Positions 10,501 through 19,616 of a stretch of DNA of 64,000 nt are shown here, piece after piece. The notes beneath the pieces were generated by a model. The model was not told the DNA's origin and did not search any database. It was given only the letters and a program-made list of their open reading frames with translations. How positions within the stretch are numbered: position 1 is the first letter of the stretch; each line of letters starts with the position of its first letter. The translations under genes and the position numbers were made by a program. This DNA is from Bacteroidaceae bacterium. Lineage in GTDB: Bacteria; Bacteroidota; Bacteroidia; Bacteroidales; Bacteroidaceae. Where the stretch lies: NCBI GenBank assembly GCA_017509605.1, contig JAFWPH010000053.1, positions 16,224 to 80,223 on the forward strand, given 5' to 3'.

Positions 10501-12300
10501 GAGAACAGTCACTCCATCAACGGTGTCATTAGCCAAGACACCACCAAGGTGGCGAGATACTATGGCACCTACAACGACAACGGCCACTTCAGTTTCAATG
10601 CCGACCTCAACCAACTGCCGTTGGAGATGTCAGCCCCCTTCCTGCCCGACAAGCAAATCGTGTCGGCAAGCGGTTATATGGGAGGACATCTCAGCGCAGA
10701 AGGCAATTCCGACAGATTCCTCGTCAATGGCGAGCTACAACCTACCGACATGGTCGTCATGTCGCAGATGTACGGAGTGAAACTGCGGTTCGAGGACAAG
10801 CCTCTGGTCATACAGGACAGCAAACTCTCTTTCGACCAGTTCAAGGTCTATGGCTACGACGACACCCCGCTCAGCCTGACTGGCTCGGTGGATTTCGCCG
10901 ACTTCGACAATCTCCGGTTCAACCTTGGCGTGTATGGCCGAAACTTCGCGCTTGTTGACACCCAGCGTTCCAGCAAGTCGGTGGTGTTCGGCAAAGTCAA
11001 CGCCGACCTCTTCGCCCGCATTGTGGGTGAGCCCAACAATGTGTCAATCCGCGGACTCATCAATGTGCTTGAGAACACTGACATGACCTACCTCATCAAG
11101 GACACCCCGCTGACCGTGGAAGACCGCTTGAGCGACTTGGTGACCTTCGTGAACTTCAGTGCACCACCTCCCGAGGACATCGAGATCCTGAAAAAAAGCA
11201 TCATGGGTATCGACATGCGGCTGAACCTCAACGTGAACGAGGGCTCTCGTTTACGCAGTGAGTTCAGTTCCGACCGACAGAGCTACATCAATCTCGACGG
11301 TTCGGGCCAAATCCTCATGATATACACGCCAGAGGGTGTGTTCCAGCTACAAGGCCGTTACACCCTCAACAACGGTGAGATGAAGTACGAGCTCCCCATC
11401 ATACCGCTCAAGACCTTCACCATCCAGAACGGCAGTTATGTGGAGTTCACAGGCGAGCCAATGAACCCCACCCTGAACATCACCGCCACTGAGCGTACCA
11501 AGGCTGCTGTGAGCGATGCCAATGGCGGTAGCCGCAGCGTGACTTTCGATGTGGGCATGAAGATTACCAACACCCTCCAGGACATGGGGCTCACGTTCAC
11601 TATCGCAGCCCCTGAGGACATGAGCGTGCAGAACGAGCTGGCCTCTTTGTCCGCTGAAGACAAGAACAAGTTGGCCGTGGCGATGCTTGCCACAGGCATG
11701 TACCTTTCGGGCAGCAACTCCACAGGTTTTTCATCTTCTAACGCGCTCAACAACTTCCTCCAGACCGAGATTAACAACATTGCCGGCGACGCGTTCAGCT
11801 CGTTCGTCGATATCAACGTTGGTATCTCTCAGTCACAAAACAACCGCGGACAGACCCACACCGATTACTCGTTCAAGTTCTCGAAACGTTTCTTCAGCGA
11901 CCGCCTGAACGTGGTGATTGGCGGAAAGGTCAGCGCTGACAACAATTCCGACTATGAACGCTCAGGCACCTACATCGACGACGTGTCTTTGGAATGGAGG
12001 TTGAACCGAGGCAAATCACGATACATCCGCCTGTACCATGCCCGTAACTTCGACAACCTGATAGAAGGTGAACTGTTGGAGAACGGAGCGGGATTCATCC
12101 TCCGAAAACGGGTTGACCACCTCTCCGAACTGTTCATCTTCAAGCGCAAGGAAGAAGAGACACCCCAGTATCCACGCAGGCCACAACCCCCCACTGCACC
12201 CGGCAGCACCACGACGACAGTGCCTTCTGACAGCACCACAACCATCACGCCTGCTGACAGCACTTCCACCACCAACACTCCTAACAGCCAAGAGAAATGA
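7522..12300 (+). CDS. tamB: TamB-like inner-membrane-anchored envelope assembly protein
   Basis: This very long product (1592 residues from MAENTIKTE) has one N-terminal membrane helix (about residues 28-50), then well over a thousand residues of repetitive beta-strand segments, then a DUF490/TamB C-terminal domain. It ends in a Pro/Thr/Ser-rich tail of about 45 residues. TamB proteins bridge the periplasm and work with an Omp85 partner in outer-membrane protein and lipid homeostasis. The partner gene follows at once with an ATGA overlap. ATG 7522 is preferred over an upstream TTG because the promoter element covers the latter. The low-complexity tail (TTTTVPSDSTTT and similar) is not part of the usual domain and its role is unknown. 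Confidence 0.9.
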   Translation: MAENTIKTEPQDEKALPAARKKSGKGWKIALWIIMSPIILFIVLAIVLSLPPVQKFAVNVVCNKLTESSGMSIHVDYIRLKFPLTLTVEGLTAIQGPDTLIMAETADMDVSLKPLFDKKIELNKLKLGNAKINTDGMIAEFNLKGDIGELEMEAHDIDLQQEIANMDKISFSNSDLTITIPDSVPPDTTEALRWKAKLEKVAFNNTDILVKLAPAADSTIVRTHFDNASLKGSIDLYTSDFLFHDLDLRGSTVRYDAGTGTRSDGFDPSHISLTDLNGRLDSVTSRSSEGIVVAFNELSAKEASGIRIDTLSGQFRMDSTSLHTRNLRMLTSDSDLRIDADMDLDAFDPASNGTFTAKVRGSVGKDDLTALAPTLPSDIKKAYPTTPMRVDADINGNADALTINNLQASMDGKFSIHTRGTIENYMDTTSGAMNINLPYLETKVHDPKFVKGFLPAEMQSAVNIPANTSLTTSLGMTGNKISAKGELKDKSGTTRYDVTYDSSDDSYDADITANNLHVNNYVALDEPCNLTGHIRAKGRGTDIFSPKLTADISAQLEKANYGSFDLSNSDLKASADHGELNAHLSCDNPQLRTTLQLTSDIRKDNINARGRINLRRSDLRAMGLSEERLNIMAISDFNFNSDMKKCHSFEGMADSLFIVMGNDTISSGQIYLDGWTDRDTTNALVSTNGVNMHFSSSVNALELGDKYMKVAGIMGKQFEQRDIDLNYAKQFLPISTIDLSLNNDNAIAQMLKLQGVRYDDISGHFTTSPETGLRGHGHIGNLKVKKDSVVIDNIDLNIMQDSTRLTYDVSLVTGEQAHHPGFSGSLKGYLENFSADARLTLIDTKGKTGLDLGIHALATDTAGYFRFYPEEPVLGFRKFTLNPDNYVLLKKKNKAYIDLHLASDNGTRIDVTANPDEAAQQDISLNIEQFGIAQLLSILPMAPDMDGKLNINAKYHKEDGETRIDGDVLANNFVFGGTRLGDVGATVSYVPEAENSHSINGVISQDTTKVARYYGTYNDNGHFSFNADLNQLPLEMSAPFLPDKQIVSASGYMGGHLSAEGNSDRFLVNGELQPTDMVVMSQMYGVKLRFEDKPLVIQDSKLSFDQFKVYGYDDTPLSLTGSVDFADFDNLRFNLGVYGRNFALVDTQRSSKSVVFGKVNADLFARIVGEPNNVSIRGLINVLENTDMTYLIKDTPLTVEDRLSDLVTFVNFSAPPPEDIEILKKSIMGIDMRLNLNVNEGSRLRSEFSSDRQSYINLDGSGQILMIYTPEGVFQLQGRYTLNNGEMKYELPIIPLKTFTIQNGSYVEFTGEPMNPTLNITATERTKAAVSDANGGSRSVTFDVGMKITNTLQDMGLTFTIAAPEDMSVQNELASLSAEDKNKLAVAMLATGMYLSGSNSTGFSSSNALNNFLQTEINNIAGDAFSSFVDINVGISQSQNNRGQTHTDYSFKFSKRFFSDRLNVVIGGKVSADNNSDYERSGTYIDDVSLEWRLNRGKSRYIRLYHARNFDNLIEGELLENGAGFILRKRVDHLSELFIFKRKEEETPQYPRRPQPPTAPGSTTTTVPSDSTTTITPADSTSTTNTPNSQEK

Positions 12301-14606
12301 CCAAGCTCAACCACATATTAACCGTCCTGCTGGCAGCTTTCCTCACGGCTTGCTCCACCACGAGCAATCTGCCCGAGGATGAATACCTGTACGATGGTAT
12401 CAAGAAGGTGAACATCGAAGGCGACAAATCGGCAGAATTCAACAGCGAGGCCATCACGGAGATGAAGGCCGCCCTCGCCTATGCCCCCAACAACTCCTTC
12501 ATGGGCAGTTCCTACTACAGGTTCCCGTTGCCCATTGGACTGTGGATCCACAACAGCCTCGTCAACAAGGATCGCACCGGTTTTGAGAACTGGGTGTACA
12601 ACTCCTTCGGGCGCACCCCTGTGACCATCTCGGCTGTCAATCCTACAACCCGCGCCCGTGTGGCTGAGAACACCCTCAAGAACTACGGTTACTTCAACGC
12701 CGAGGTGAACTCCACGCTCGTCAATCAGAAAGACCCCAGAAAGCAGAAAATCACCTACGATGTGAAACTGGGCGATGCCTATCATCTCGACTCCGTGAAG
12801 TACGGTTTCCGCGGATTGGAGGACAGCATTGTGCAAGCCAACTGGAAAAAACGGAGATTCAAGCGCGACGACCAGTTCAACGTGACCCGTCTCGAAGAGG
12901 AACGCCAACGAATCGTAAGTGACTTCCGCAACAACGGACTCTTCAACTACCGCCCGGAGTATATCACTTATCTTGCCGACTCCATCAAGACTCCGAAAAA
13001 AGTATGGCTGGTTGTTGTGCCAGACCTCGCGACACCCGAAAACGCCCACCGCCAGTACACCATAGGCGACCTCACCATGGCCATCCGACAGTCGGGGCAA
13101 TACCAGCAACTGACCGACACCTTCCGACGCCGAACACTCACCATCCTCTATAATGGGGACAAACTGCCCATCTCGCCTATGGCGCTTTTCCGCAACATGA
13201 GTTTCAGGCGCGGCCAACTCTTCAGTCAGCAGAAATTCGACACATCGCTCCGAGGCATCACCAGCATGGGCCTGTTCCGCAACGTGCAGTTCTCCTACAC
13301 ACCACGTGACACCACCGACACCTGCTCCATCATCGATGTGAGACTCGACGCCACGATGGACAAACTCATCGACAGCGAATTCGGATTCAACATCACCCAG
13401 AAGAGCAACTCCCAAGTGGGACCTAATGCCACATGGTCGCTCACCAAGCGCAATGCCTTCCGCCACGCCGAGACCTTCAACATCAAGCTCAAGGGTGCGT
13501 ATGAGTGGCAGACAGGAAAACGGCGTCGCAACAACGACGGCACGAAGATCGATTCCTACGAGTGGGGCATAGAGACCTCGCTTACCTATCCGCGCATCAT
13601 GTTCCCCTGGCTCAACCGACGCGTGCTTCGCTACCCAGCCACAACCACGTTCAAGTTCTCCATCGACCAGTTACGACGTTCGGGCTATTACAACCTGTTG
13701 TCAATGAACACCAGTGTGAACTACTTCATCCAGGGATCGAAGTATATCTCCCACTCCATCACCCCGTTCATGCTGACACAGAACAAACTGATGAGTTCGT
13801 CCGAGAAATTCGACTCCATCGCCAACAGGAACCAGGCGCTGTTTGTCACTGTGCGCGACCAGTTGATACCCGCCATGCAATATACCTACAGGTTCGACAA
13901 CACCATCATGCCCAAACAGGCCACCACCATATTCGAGACATCGGTGAAAGAGGCGGGCAACGTGACTAGCGCCATCTCACTCCTCTTCGGCAAGGACTTC
14001 GAGGAGCGTGACAAGATGCTGCTGCGCACACCCTACTCACAGTTCACCAAACTCACCTTCGACCTACGCCGCTACTTCCATCTCTCAGAGCACTCGATGT
14101 TGGCTTTGCGTTTGTTCACGGGCGCCATCTGGAGTTACGGCAACTCTACGGTAGCCCCTTATACTGAGCAGTTCTATGTGGGTGGCGCCAACGACATCAG
14201 GGCGTTTACTGTCCGTTCCATCGGTCCAGGTCGTTATTACGACTACGACAACAAGGACACTTATCTTGACCAGGCTGGCGACTTCAAGTTGGAGTTCAAC
14301 GCCGAATACCGTTTCCGGTGGGTGAGCAACCTCTACGGCGCGGTGTTCCTCGACGCAGGCAACGTGTGGTTGATGCGTGGCGACGATGCCCACCCTGGAG
14401 GCGAGATTACCCGTTCGAAATTCTTCAAGGACGTGGCAGTAGGCACTGGCTTTGGACTGCGCTACGATCTGGAGTTCCTCATTCTCCGCCTCGACTGGGG
14501 TATAGGCATCCACGCTCCTTACGACACAGGAAAACGAGGCTACTACAACATCCCCAAGTTCTGGCGAGGCACCGGCCTCCACTTCGCCGTAGGCTACCCC
14601 TTCTGA
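12297..14606 (+). CDS. tamL: TamL/TamA-like Omp85 outer-membrane lipoprotein
   Basis: The 769-residue protein starts with a lipoprotein signal ending FLTAC (Cys19). It then has POTRA-like segments (for example YLYDGIKKVNIEGDK and VKYGFRGLEDSIV) and a C-terminal 16-strand-type barrel with Omp85 features such as FYVGGANDIRAFTVRSIGPG and a final aromatic residue (VGYPF). The lipidated N-terminus is the feature that distinguishes Bacteroidota TamL from proteobacterial TamA. Its start overlaps the tamB stop as ATGA, the classic coupling of a two-component complex. A long hairpin follows. Confidence 0.9.
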   Translation: MTKLNHILTVLLAAFLTACSTTSNLPEDEYLYDGIKKVNIEGDKSAEFNSEAITEMKAALAYAPNNSFMGSSYYRFPLPIGLWIHNSLVNKDRTGFENWVYNSFGRTPVTISAVNPTTRARVAENTLKNYGYFNAEVNSTLVNQKDPRKQKITYDVKLGDAYHLDSVKYGFRGLEDSIVQANWKKRRFKRDDQFNVTRLEEERQRIVSDFRNNGLFNYRPEYITYLADSIKTPKKVWLVVVPDLATPENAHRQYTIGDLTMAIRQSGQYQQLTDTFRRRTLTILYNGDKLPISPMALFRNMSFRRGQLFSQQKFDTSLRGITSMGLFRNVQFSYTPRDTTDTCSIIDVRLDATMDKLIDSEFGFNITQKSNSQVGPNATWSLTKRNAFRHAETFNIKLKGAYEWQTGKRRRNNDGTKIDSYEWGIETSLTYPRIMFPWLNRRVLRYPATTTFKFSIDQLRRSGYYNLLSMNTSVNYFIQGSKYISHSITPFMLTQNKLMSSSEKFDSIANRNQALFVTVRDQLIPAMQYTYRFDNTIMPKQATTIFETSVKEAGNVTSAISLLFGKDFEERDKMLLRTPYSQFTKLTFDLRRYFHLSEHSMLALRLFTGAIWSYGNSTVAPYTEQFYVGGANDIRAFTVRSIGPGRYYDYDNKDTYLDQAGDFKLEFNAEYRFRWVSNLYGAVFLDAGNVWLMRGDDAHPGGEITRSKFFKDVAVGTGFGLRYDLEFLILRLDWGIGIHAPYDTGKRGYYNIPKFWRGTGLHFAVGYPF

Positions 14607-14614
14607 CACAAGAA

Positions 14615-14657
14615 CAGTTCACCCCGAAAAGACACGTCGTCATTTCGGGGTGAACTG
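14615..14657. terminator. Bidirectional terminator-like hairpin between convergent genes
   Basis: A perfect 15-bp inverted repeat (14615-14629 with 14643-14657) has a 13-base loop. It lies between the end of tamL and the end of the leftward glycosyltransferase gene. U-tracts are weak on both sides. Confidence 0.65.
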
Positions 14658-14691
14658 ATATAATACGCTGGACAGAAGTGTTCGTTATGAG

Positions 14692-15768
14692 TTACAATAA
14701 CCTCACCACGGTATCTACCATTGTCTTGCCATCGAAGTTCTTCGCATACTCCAGGGCGTTCGATGAAAGGGTTTTGTACAACAGCTTGTCGCTGAGCATC
14801 ATGTCTATATGTTGTTTGATCTTATCAATCTCATCTACGTCTATCTTGTAACCGTTCCAGCCGTCTTCCACCAGTTCTGCAATACCGCCTTCTGTAGGCA
14901 CTATTACAGGAAGCCCGGCGCTCATCGCCTCCACTGCGGTCAGGCCGAAAGTCTCGATAAACAAATCCTTGTGGGAAAGATTCACCACAATGGACGCATC
15001 ATTGTATAGATATGCGACATCATCCACCCGAGCCATCAGCGTCATATTATCAGGCTTTACCAAGTGCTCCGACTCCAAAAAATCGGTCATATTCTTCTCC
15101 GTATCATTCACCACCATACAAAAGTGGTATTGGGGCAAACGGTCTGCAAGTGTGAAGAACTCGCGGATTCCCTTGTATAGTTTAAGCGAGCAAAGCATCA
15201 AGACGGTCTGATTGGAGAAAGTACGTTCCGCATCGGGGTTCACAGATGTCAAAAAACTTTCATTCAGGGCATTAGGAACCACTATCACGTTCTTCTCCTT
15301 ATTCAGCATGTTCCGTTGGTATTCCGACACACAAATGATTTTTGATGCCAGAAGCCTCATTACCTTTGACAGAATACGGTAAGCGGAGCCTTTCACAAAA
15401 GCATTCTCGTGATAATGGTAAATCACTTTCTTGCCCATCAACCTCCCAGCCAATGCAGGTCCAAAAGGCAACAATGTGTTGATATAGAAAGTATTCTTTG
15501 TGAAAGCGAATCGAAAAGCGAACAGAAAAGTATAGAGTTGCACAAACATATAGCGAACCATCGTCACCATATGGTTGGTGGAGAATTTATACCAATAATG
15601 GTGTGCGTGATAGTTCTTGTAACCTCTTATCTCCTCAAGCACACCACCCTGAGAAGACACAAGATCCACCCTGTACCCTCTTTTCAGAAGCCCCTCAAGA
15701 ACGAGTCTCAAAACCATCGGGCTTCCACTGTAGTCGTTGAGCAAATGAAAACAGACAATGTGTTTCAT
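14692..15768 (-). CDS. GT4-type glycosyltransferase
   Basis: The protein is 358 residues from ATG 15768 (MKHIVCFHLLNDYSGSP). It has the GT-B fold layout of family GT4: an N-terminal glycine/serine loop region and a C-terminal nucleotide-sugar site with the E-x7-E pattern in ETFGLTAVEAMSAGLPVI. An in-frame ATG at 15807 would add 13 residues that do not look like the family start. It lies 54 bases after the APH-like kinase gene and is probably the last gene of a leftward glycan operon. Donor and acceptor are unknown. Confidence 0.85.
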   Translation of the reverse strand: MKHIVCFHLLNDYSGSPMVLRLVLEGLLKRGYRVDLVSSQGGVLEEIRGYKNYHAHHYWYKFSTNHMVTMVRYMFVQLYTFLFAFRFAFTKNTFYINTLLPFGPALAGRLMGKKVIYHYHENAFVKGSAYRILSKVMRLLASKIICVSEYQRNMLNKEKNVIVVPNALNESFLTSVNPDAERTFSNQTVLMLCSLKLYKGIREFFTLADRLPQYHFCMVVNDTEKNMTDFLESEHLVKPDNMTLMARVDDVAYLYNDASIVVNLSHKDLFIETFGLTAVEAMSAGLPVIVPTEGGIAELVEDGWNGYKIDVDEIDKIKQHIDMMLSDKLLYKTLSSNALEYAKNFDGKTMVDTVVRLL

Positions 15769-15822
15769 CTTTATACAAGTCTGTGATAATAATACATGCG
15801 TGATCACGAAGGCAAGTCCTCC

Positions 15823-16938
15823 TCACACGTTTCTATCTTCTTCAGCCTTCACGTTTATCTTGTTATTCCATATCCACTTGACGAGTCCGTTCCATGTTTC
15901 CATGCATTTCCTCATGCCTGCATCATAGTTTCCTTTCTCTCGCAATGTGTACCGGGCAATAATGTCAATGAGATACATCATATAGTCATCCTTATTCACC
16001 CAATCGCAACTGTCAATTTCTGCAATGATTTGCTGTGCCGTCAGATGGCGTTCGAAAATGGCCGTCTGAGTGAGAAAATGGTATCGGTCCAACCCTTTGG
16101 GATAAGTCTGTCGGGCATACTCCCAGTCAAAAACAAACAAATGCTCATTTTCCACAAACATATTCCACGGGGTGAAGTCGCCATGATAAAAACCAAACTC
16201 CACCTCTGTTCCTGTGTAACGCTGCAGGATGTCATCCATTGTTTTTATGTACAAGTCTGTGTCAACAGTTGCGCACAACCAATTTGGATGTAACCTGACG
16301 GATTGCAAAGTGGAATAATAGTCCGTTAGTTCAAATAAGGTCCTCTTCGAAGTGCTGCGGTAAAGGTCGTTGAGGAACTTCTCCATCAACCCATTCCATT
16401 CATGCACCACTTGGGATTCCAGGGTCTTGGCAGTTGTCTGGAGGAAAAGGTGCCGTCCGTTGTTAGAACGACCGTTATACAGACATCGAGGAACGCCTTC
16501 TATCTTCTGACGCTCAAGTCGTTGCAAAACGTCTTGTTCCGCATCAAAGAGTTTCGCCACCTCATCGTTATCCGTCAACTTGCAATAACCGAAGATCTTC
16601 CTCTTATGATACACTTGGATGGTGGTCTTCCGATGTAATGATGGTGTACCAAGGAACATGGCATACTCCAAGTCGTTGCGCCGGAAACACTGCTCACATA
16701 CCATCCTCACGTCTTCAGGAAACTCATAACTCATCACCTGGGCGTGAGCAATCCTTCTGACCAGTGCCGACCAATGAAGGCAGGGGAAGAGATTTTTCAA
16801 CATCCTGCCTTTCCACCCACTGGGCTGGTACAGGGCCATCGCCATTCGAAGGCTCTCCGCAGGTATTACCCACACCTTACCGTCCGAATTGGTTATCCTG
16901 TAGCAACGCATTTCATGACTTTTCGTTTCACTCGCCAT
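15823..16938 (-). CDS. APH/LPS-kinase-like phosphotransferase
   Basis: The 371-residue protein carries a Brenner-type kinase core: HGDFTPWN (His252, Asp254, Asn259) followed by VFDWEYA (Asp271, Glu273), as in aminoglycoside phosphotransferases and Kdo/heptose kinases. An upstream VAKLFDAEQDVLQRL segment may hold the nucleotide-binding Glu. In this setting, between glycosyltransferases and an OmpA gene, a role in phosphorylating a lipopolysaccharide or glycan sugar is more plausible than antibiotic resistance; that is inference. The family assignment is firm only at the fold level. Confidence 0.75.
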   Translation of the reverse strand: MASETKSHEMRCYRITNSDGKVWVIPAESLRMAMALYQPSGWKGRMLKNLFPCLHWSALVRRIAHAQVMSYEFPEDVRMVCEQCFRRNDLEYAMFLGTPSLHRKTTIQVYHKRKIFGYCKLTDNDEVAKLFDAEQDVLQRLERQKIEGVPRCLYNGRSNNGRHLFLQTTAKTLESQVVHEWNGLMEKFLNDLYRSTSKRTLFELTDYYSTLQSVRLHPNWLCATVDTDLYIKTMDDILQRYTGTEVEFGFYHGDFTPWNMFVENEHLFVFDWEYARQTYPKGLDRYHFLTQTAIFERHLTAQQIIAEIDSCDWVNKDDYMMYLIDIIARYTLREKGNYDAGMRKCMETWNGLVKWIWNNKINVKAEEDRNV

Positions 16939-16978
16939 GCAAGTAGAACTTCCAAAACCGTGTCCTTATCAAAAGAAA

Positions 16979-17008
16979 GCAGCTTACTATGCAATCACAG
17001 TAAGCTGC
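16979..17008 (-). terminator. Terminator after the OmpA-family gene
   Basis: A 10-bp perfect stem (16979-16988 with 16999-17008) is followed on the minus strand by TTTCTTTTGATA. It ends the ompA-like transcription unit. Confidence 0.75.
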
Positions 17009-17042
17009 ATTCTTTTCTCTATTTTTTAAATCCGTAGATAAG

Positions 17043-18317
17043 TTATTTCACCTCGGAAATGATTACAGAACGTGAGAGCTGTGGGTCATCGTAGAACATG
17101 TTCTCCACACCGCCCTTGTCATCAAGAACCAACTGTGATGCAGGTACTCCGAATTCCTCGGTCAACACGCGGAAGACGTTCTTGGCACGGTTCTTTGCCA
17201 AATAGTCATTGCGCTTAACGCTACCCGTGTATTTGTCTGCATAACCGACCACATTGTATTTCTTCTCAGGTGTAGCTTTCATCATGTCTGCAACAGTCTT
17301 GAGGTTCACGAGTTCACGGTTCTGAATGTTGGTCTTGTCAATCTTGAAGTTGACGAGGTATGGGAAGGTGATGATTTCCTTACCTGTCTCATACTTCCTG
17401 TTGCGCAGAGCCTCGTTCTCCTTGATGAGTCGATCAACCTCCTTGTTCAAACGGTTGATTTCGGTGTTGTCCACATAGTACTCTCTAACACTCTTGCTCA
17501 TGCCCCATCCCTGCTTGCCAATACGGTAAGTCAAACCGAGGGTTACACCAGCAAAACCATCAAAGTCAATGTTTTTCTTCTCATCACCAGGTGTCCAAGT
17601 CTGATTGGCGCTCACTTGCTTTCCACTGACTTCGCCATCCACACCGTCATCAAAGATGGTGCCACGGATGGTGAGATCCAGATCCCAACGGCTGCTCAGG
17701 CGGAATTTGTTGATGATACCAGCATGGAATGAAAGGTAGTTGGCTTTGTCTCCATCGTGGTCATAACTGTGGAAATAACCCGCTCCCAGAGTTGGGATGA
17801 AGTTATAGAACCGTTTGGGATTGTATCCACAGAGCATATTACTGATATTGAAGAACACGTCAGCATGGAAGTCAAAGAACGAAGCGTTCTGCTCACGCAA
17901 TGTACCATTGCCGGGATAATCTTTTCTCAGTTTAGCGACGTCATTGGTACGCCAACGCTGACCGAGCAAGGCATCGTTATAGGCGCCCTTTACCTTGAAA
18001 CCAGAATACGACACGCCCACACCGATTGATGGAGTGAACCACTTACCGATAGTCACGTCGATAGCTGGAACCACACGGTCGCCGAATTTCATGTATTTGT
18101 CGAGGTCGCCCAAGAAAACCTGTGCACCGCCATTGGCTGAGATGAACCAGTTGTTCCAGAAACGATTGGTCTCGACTTTGTACTTGTCCTGACTTACGGT
18201 AGTTTCAATTCTTCCGTTCTCGGTTTCCTCCACCGTAGTCACCACTTGTGAATCCTGTGCCACAGCATTCAACGTCATTGCCGTTACGGCAATGAAAGAG
18301 AGTAAGAACTTTCTCAT
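17043..18317 (-). CDS. OmpA-family outer membrane protein
   Basis: The 424-residue protein has a signal peptide (MRKFLLSF...NAVA, cleaved near residue 20) and an N-terminal beta-barrel of about 250 residues. A short coiled coil follows (near residues 278-300, EINRLNKEVDRLIKENEALR), then a C-terminal OmpA peptidoglycan-binding domain with VNFKIDKTNI and YADKYTGS...NRAKNVFRVL. Such proteins anchor the outer membrane to peptidoglycan. It starts only 10 bases after the stop of the GT4 gene upstream, so it may be read from the glycan operon as well as from its own promoter. Confidence 0.9.
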   Translation of the reverse strand: MRKFLLSFIAVTAMTLNAVAQDSQVVTTVEETENGRIETTVSQDKYKVETNRFWNNWFISANGGAQVFLGDLDKYMKFGDRVVPAIDVTIGKWFTPSIGVGVSYSGFKVKGAYNDALLGQRWRTNDVAKLRKDYPGNGTLREQNASFFDFHADVFFNISNMLCGYNPKRFYNFIPTLGAGYFHSYDHDGDKANYLSFHAGIINKFRLSSRWDLDLTIRGTIFDDGVDGEVSGKQVSANQTWTPGDEKKNIDFDGFAGVTLGLTYRIGKQGWGMSKSVREYYVDNTEINRLNKEVDRLIKENEALRNRKYETGKEIITFPYLVNFKIDKTNIQNRELVNLKTVADMMKATPEKKYNVVGYADKYTGSVKRNDYLAKNRAKNVFRVLTEEFGVPASQLVLDDKGGVENMFYDDPQLSRSVIISEVK

Positions 18318-18327
18318 AAATAATTAT

Positions 18328-19581
18328 TTATTGTTTATTTTTATTACTTCTAATCCAATTCTCATAACATTCGGTAATCACATCGCGAATCTCCAACCCA
18401 TGCCGTTCCCAGCTCCACAACTCTGAGGCATCCTTGGCTTTCGATCCAAAAGCTTCTCGCGTAGCGGGTACGGTCAACTTCAACATGCCTTTCGCTAATT
18501 CGTCAATCACCTCTTTTCTGCCTGTCAAATCAACTACAACTGCATAGTCTTCATTGAAATAACGGGTGTATCCGCCCGAATCAACACAGACTATTGGCTT
18601 TCCCATAGACATGGCATCGAAAGCGACTGTTACCCCACCTTCTTTCAGGCTGGCGTTGACCACGACATCAGCATCAGTCATCAGCTTCTTGTATTCATCC
18701 ATGGTCACCTTGCCAATCAGCCTCACACTATCGGTCAGTCCCTTGGCGACAATCAATCGCTCAAGTCTTATTCGGTCGCTGCCTTCTCCTACGATAGTGA
18801 GGTAGGTCATCGCCTCTTGCTCATGCACTTTTGCGAAAGCCTCTATTGCAAGGTCAAATCCACGCCAGGCATCCAATCTTCCCACGGAGATGAAATTTGT
18901 CCTTTGAGCCGTATTAACTGCAAAATTATAATAATTTCTACAATTAGGTGCAACATCTGTGAACAAAATTTTATGTTTGTTAGGGGAAAAAGCCATTTTT
19001 TGCAGGGATGCCCTCGTTTTACACAGTAAAAGGTCGGCATTTCGCACTCTTTTTCTCAATCCTATATTCCATCGACAAGTGGCAACTGTCAACCGTCTGA
19101 CAGCCTCCACCAATCTCCATCTCAATGTGTAATGCTCGGAAAACTCTTTCGGAATGGTTTCCAGTCCTCCGAGTGGTCCCCAGATGAAGCATTGACGCTG
19201 TCCGTAACTGCTCACTCGCCAAAGGGCATTGCCGTAGGTGAGATGGTGAAACACCTTGATGCCTTCTCGCTTCATCGTGCGTTCCACGATTTTGTTGGTC
19301 AGTATCTGCCATAGGTTGTAATAGATGCGCACTCCTCTGAGCCCCTTTTTCCAGAAACGGGCCCACTTCGGTAAGTCGTAGTGGATGAAATGTATGCCTG
19401 CGAACTCAGGGTGTTCCTTTATCCACGATTCTATGCGATGCCGGTTGCTCTCGCGTGTCAGCACCCACAACTCGAAGTATTTCGACATCTCAAGCACCCA
19501 ATGCCAGCCCACACCAATCTCGCTTCCCAGACCTGGCTCACAGGCGTATGCCGACACAAATATTTTCAATCTCTCATCCAT
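18328..19581 (-). CDS. GT4-type glycosyltransferase
   Basis: The product is 417 residues from ATG 19581 (MDERLKIFVSAYACEPGLGSE). The opening AYACEPGLGSE with GVGWHWV is typical of one GT4 subgroup in polysaccharide clusters. The C-terminal half has ISVGRLDAWRGFDLAIEAF and the donor-site segment NASLKEGGVTVAFDAMSMGKPIV. A TTG 39 bases upstream could extend the frame but the ATG is more credible. It follows the kinase-fusion gene by 35 bases in the same leftward unit. Confidence 0.88.
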   Translation of the reverse strand: MDERLKIFVSAYACEPGLGSEIGVGWHWVLEMSKYFELWVLTRESNRHRIESWIKEHPEFAGIHFIHYDLPKWARFWKKGLRGVRIYYNLWQILTNKIVERTMKREGIKVFHHLTYGNALWRVSSYGQRQCFIWGPLGGLETIPKEFSEHYTLRWRLVEAVRRLTVATCRWNIGLRKRVRNADLLLCKTRASLQKMAFSPNKHKILFTDVAPNCRNYYNFAVNTAQRTNFISVGRLDAWRGFDLAIEAFAKVHEQEAMTYLTIVGEGSDRIRLERLIVAKGLTDSVRLIGKVTMDEYKKLMTDADVVVNASLKEGGVTVAFDAMSMGKPIVCVDSGGYTRYFNEDYAVVVDLTGRKEVIDELAKGMLKLTVPATREAFGSKAKDASELWSWERHGLEIRDVITECYENWIRSNKNKQ

Positions 19582-19616
19582 CTCTTGACTATTTCTCGTA
19601 AATGATTGTTTCCGAA

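Noticed and set aside
12318..13466. Long open frame antisense to tamL
   Set aside because: Its product has no signal, motif or sensible composition; it mirrors codon bias of the real gene on the other strand.
15823..16938. Aminoglycoside resistance gene
   Set aside because: Only the generic kinase core matches; context is a surface-glycan cluster and no resistance-gene neighbours exist.
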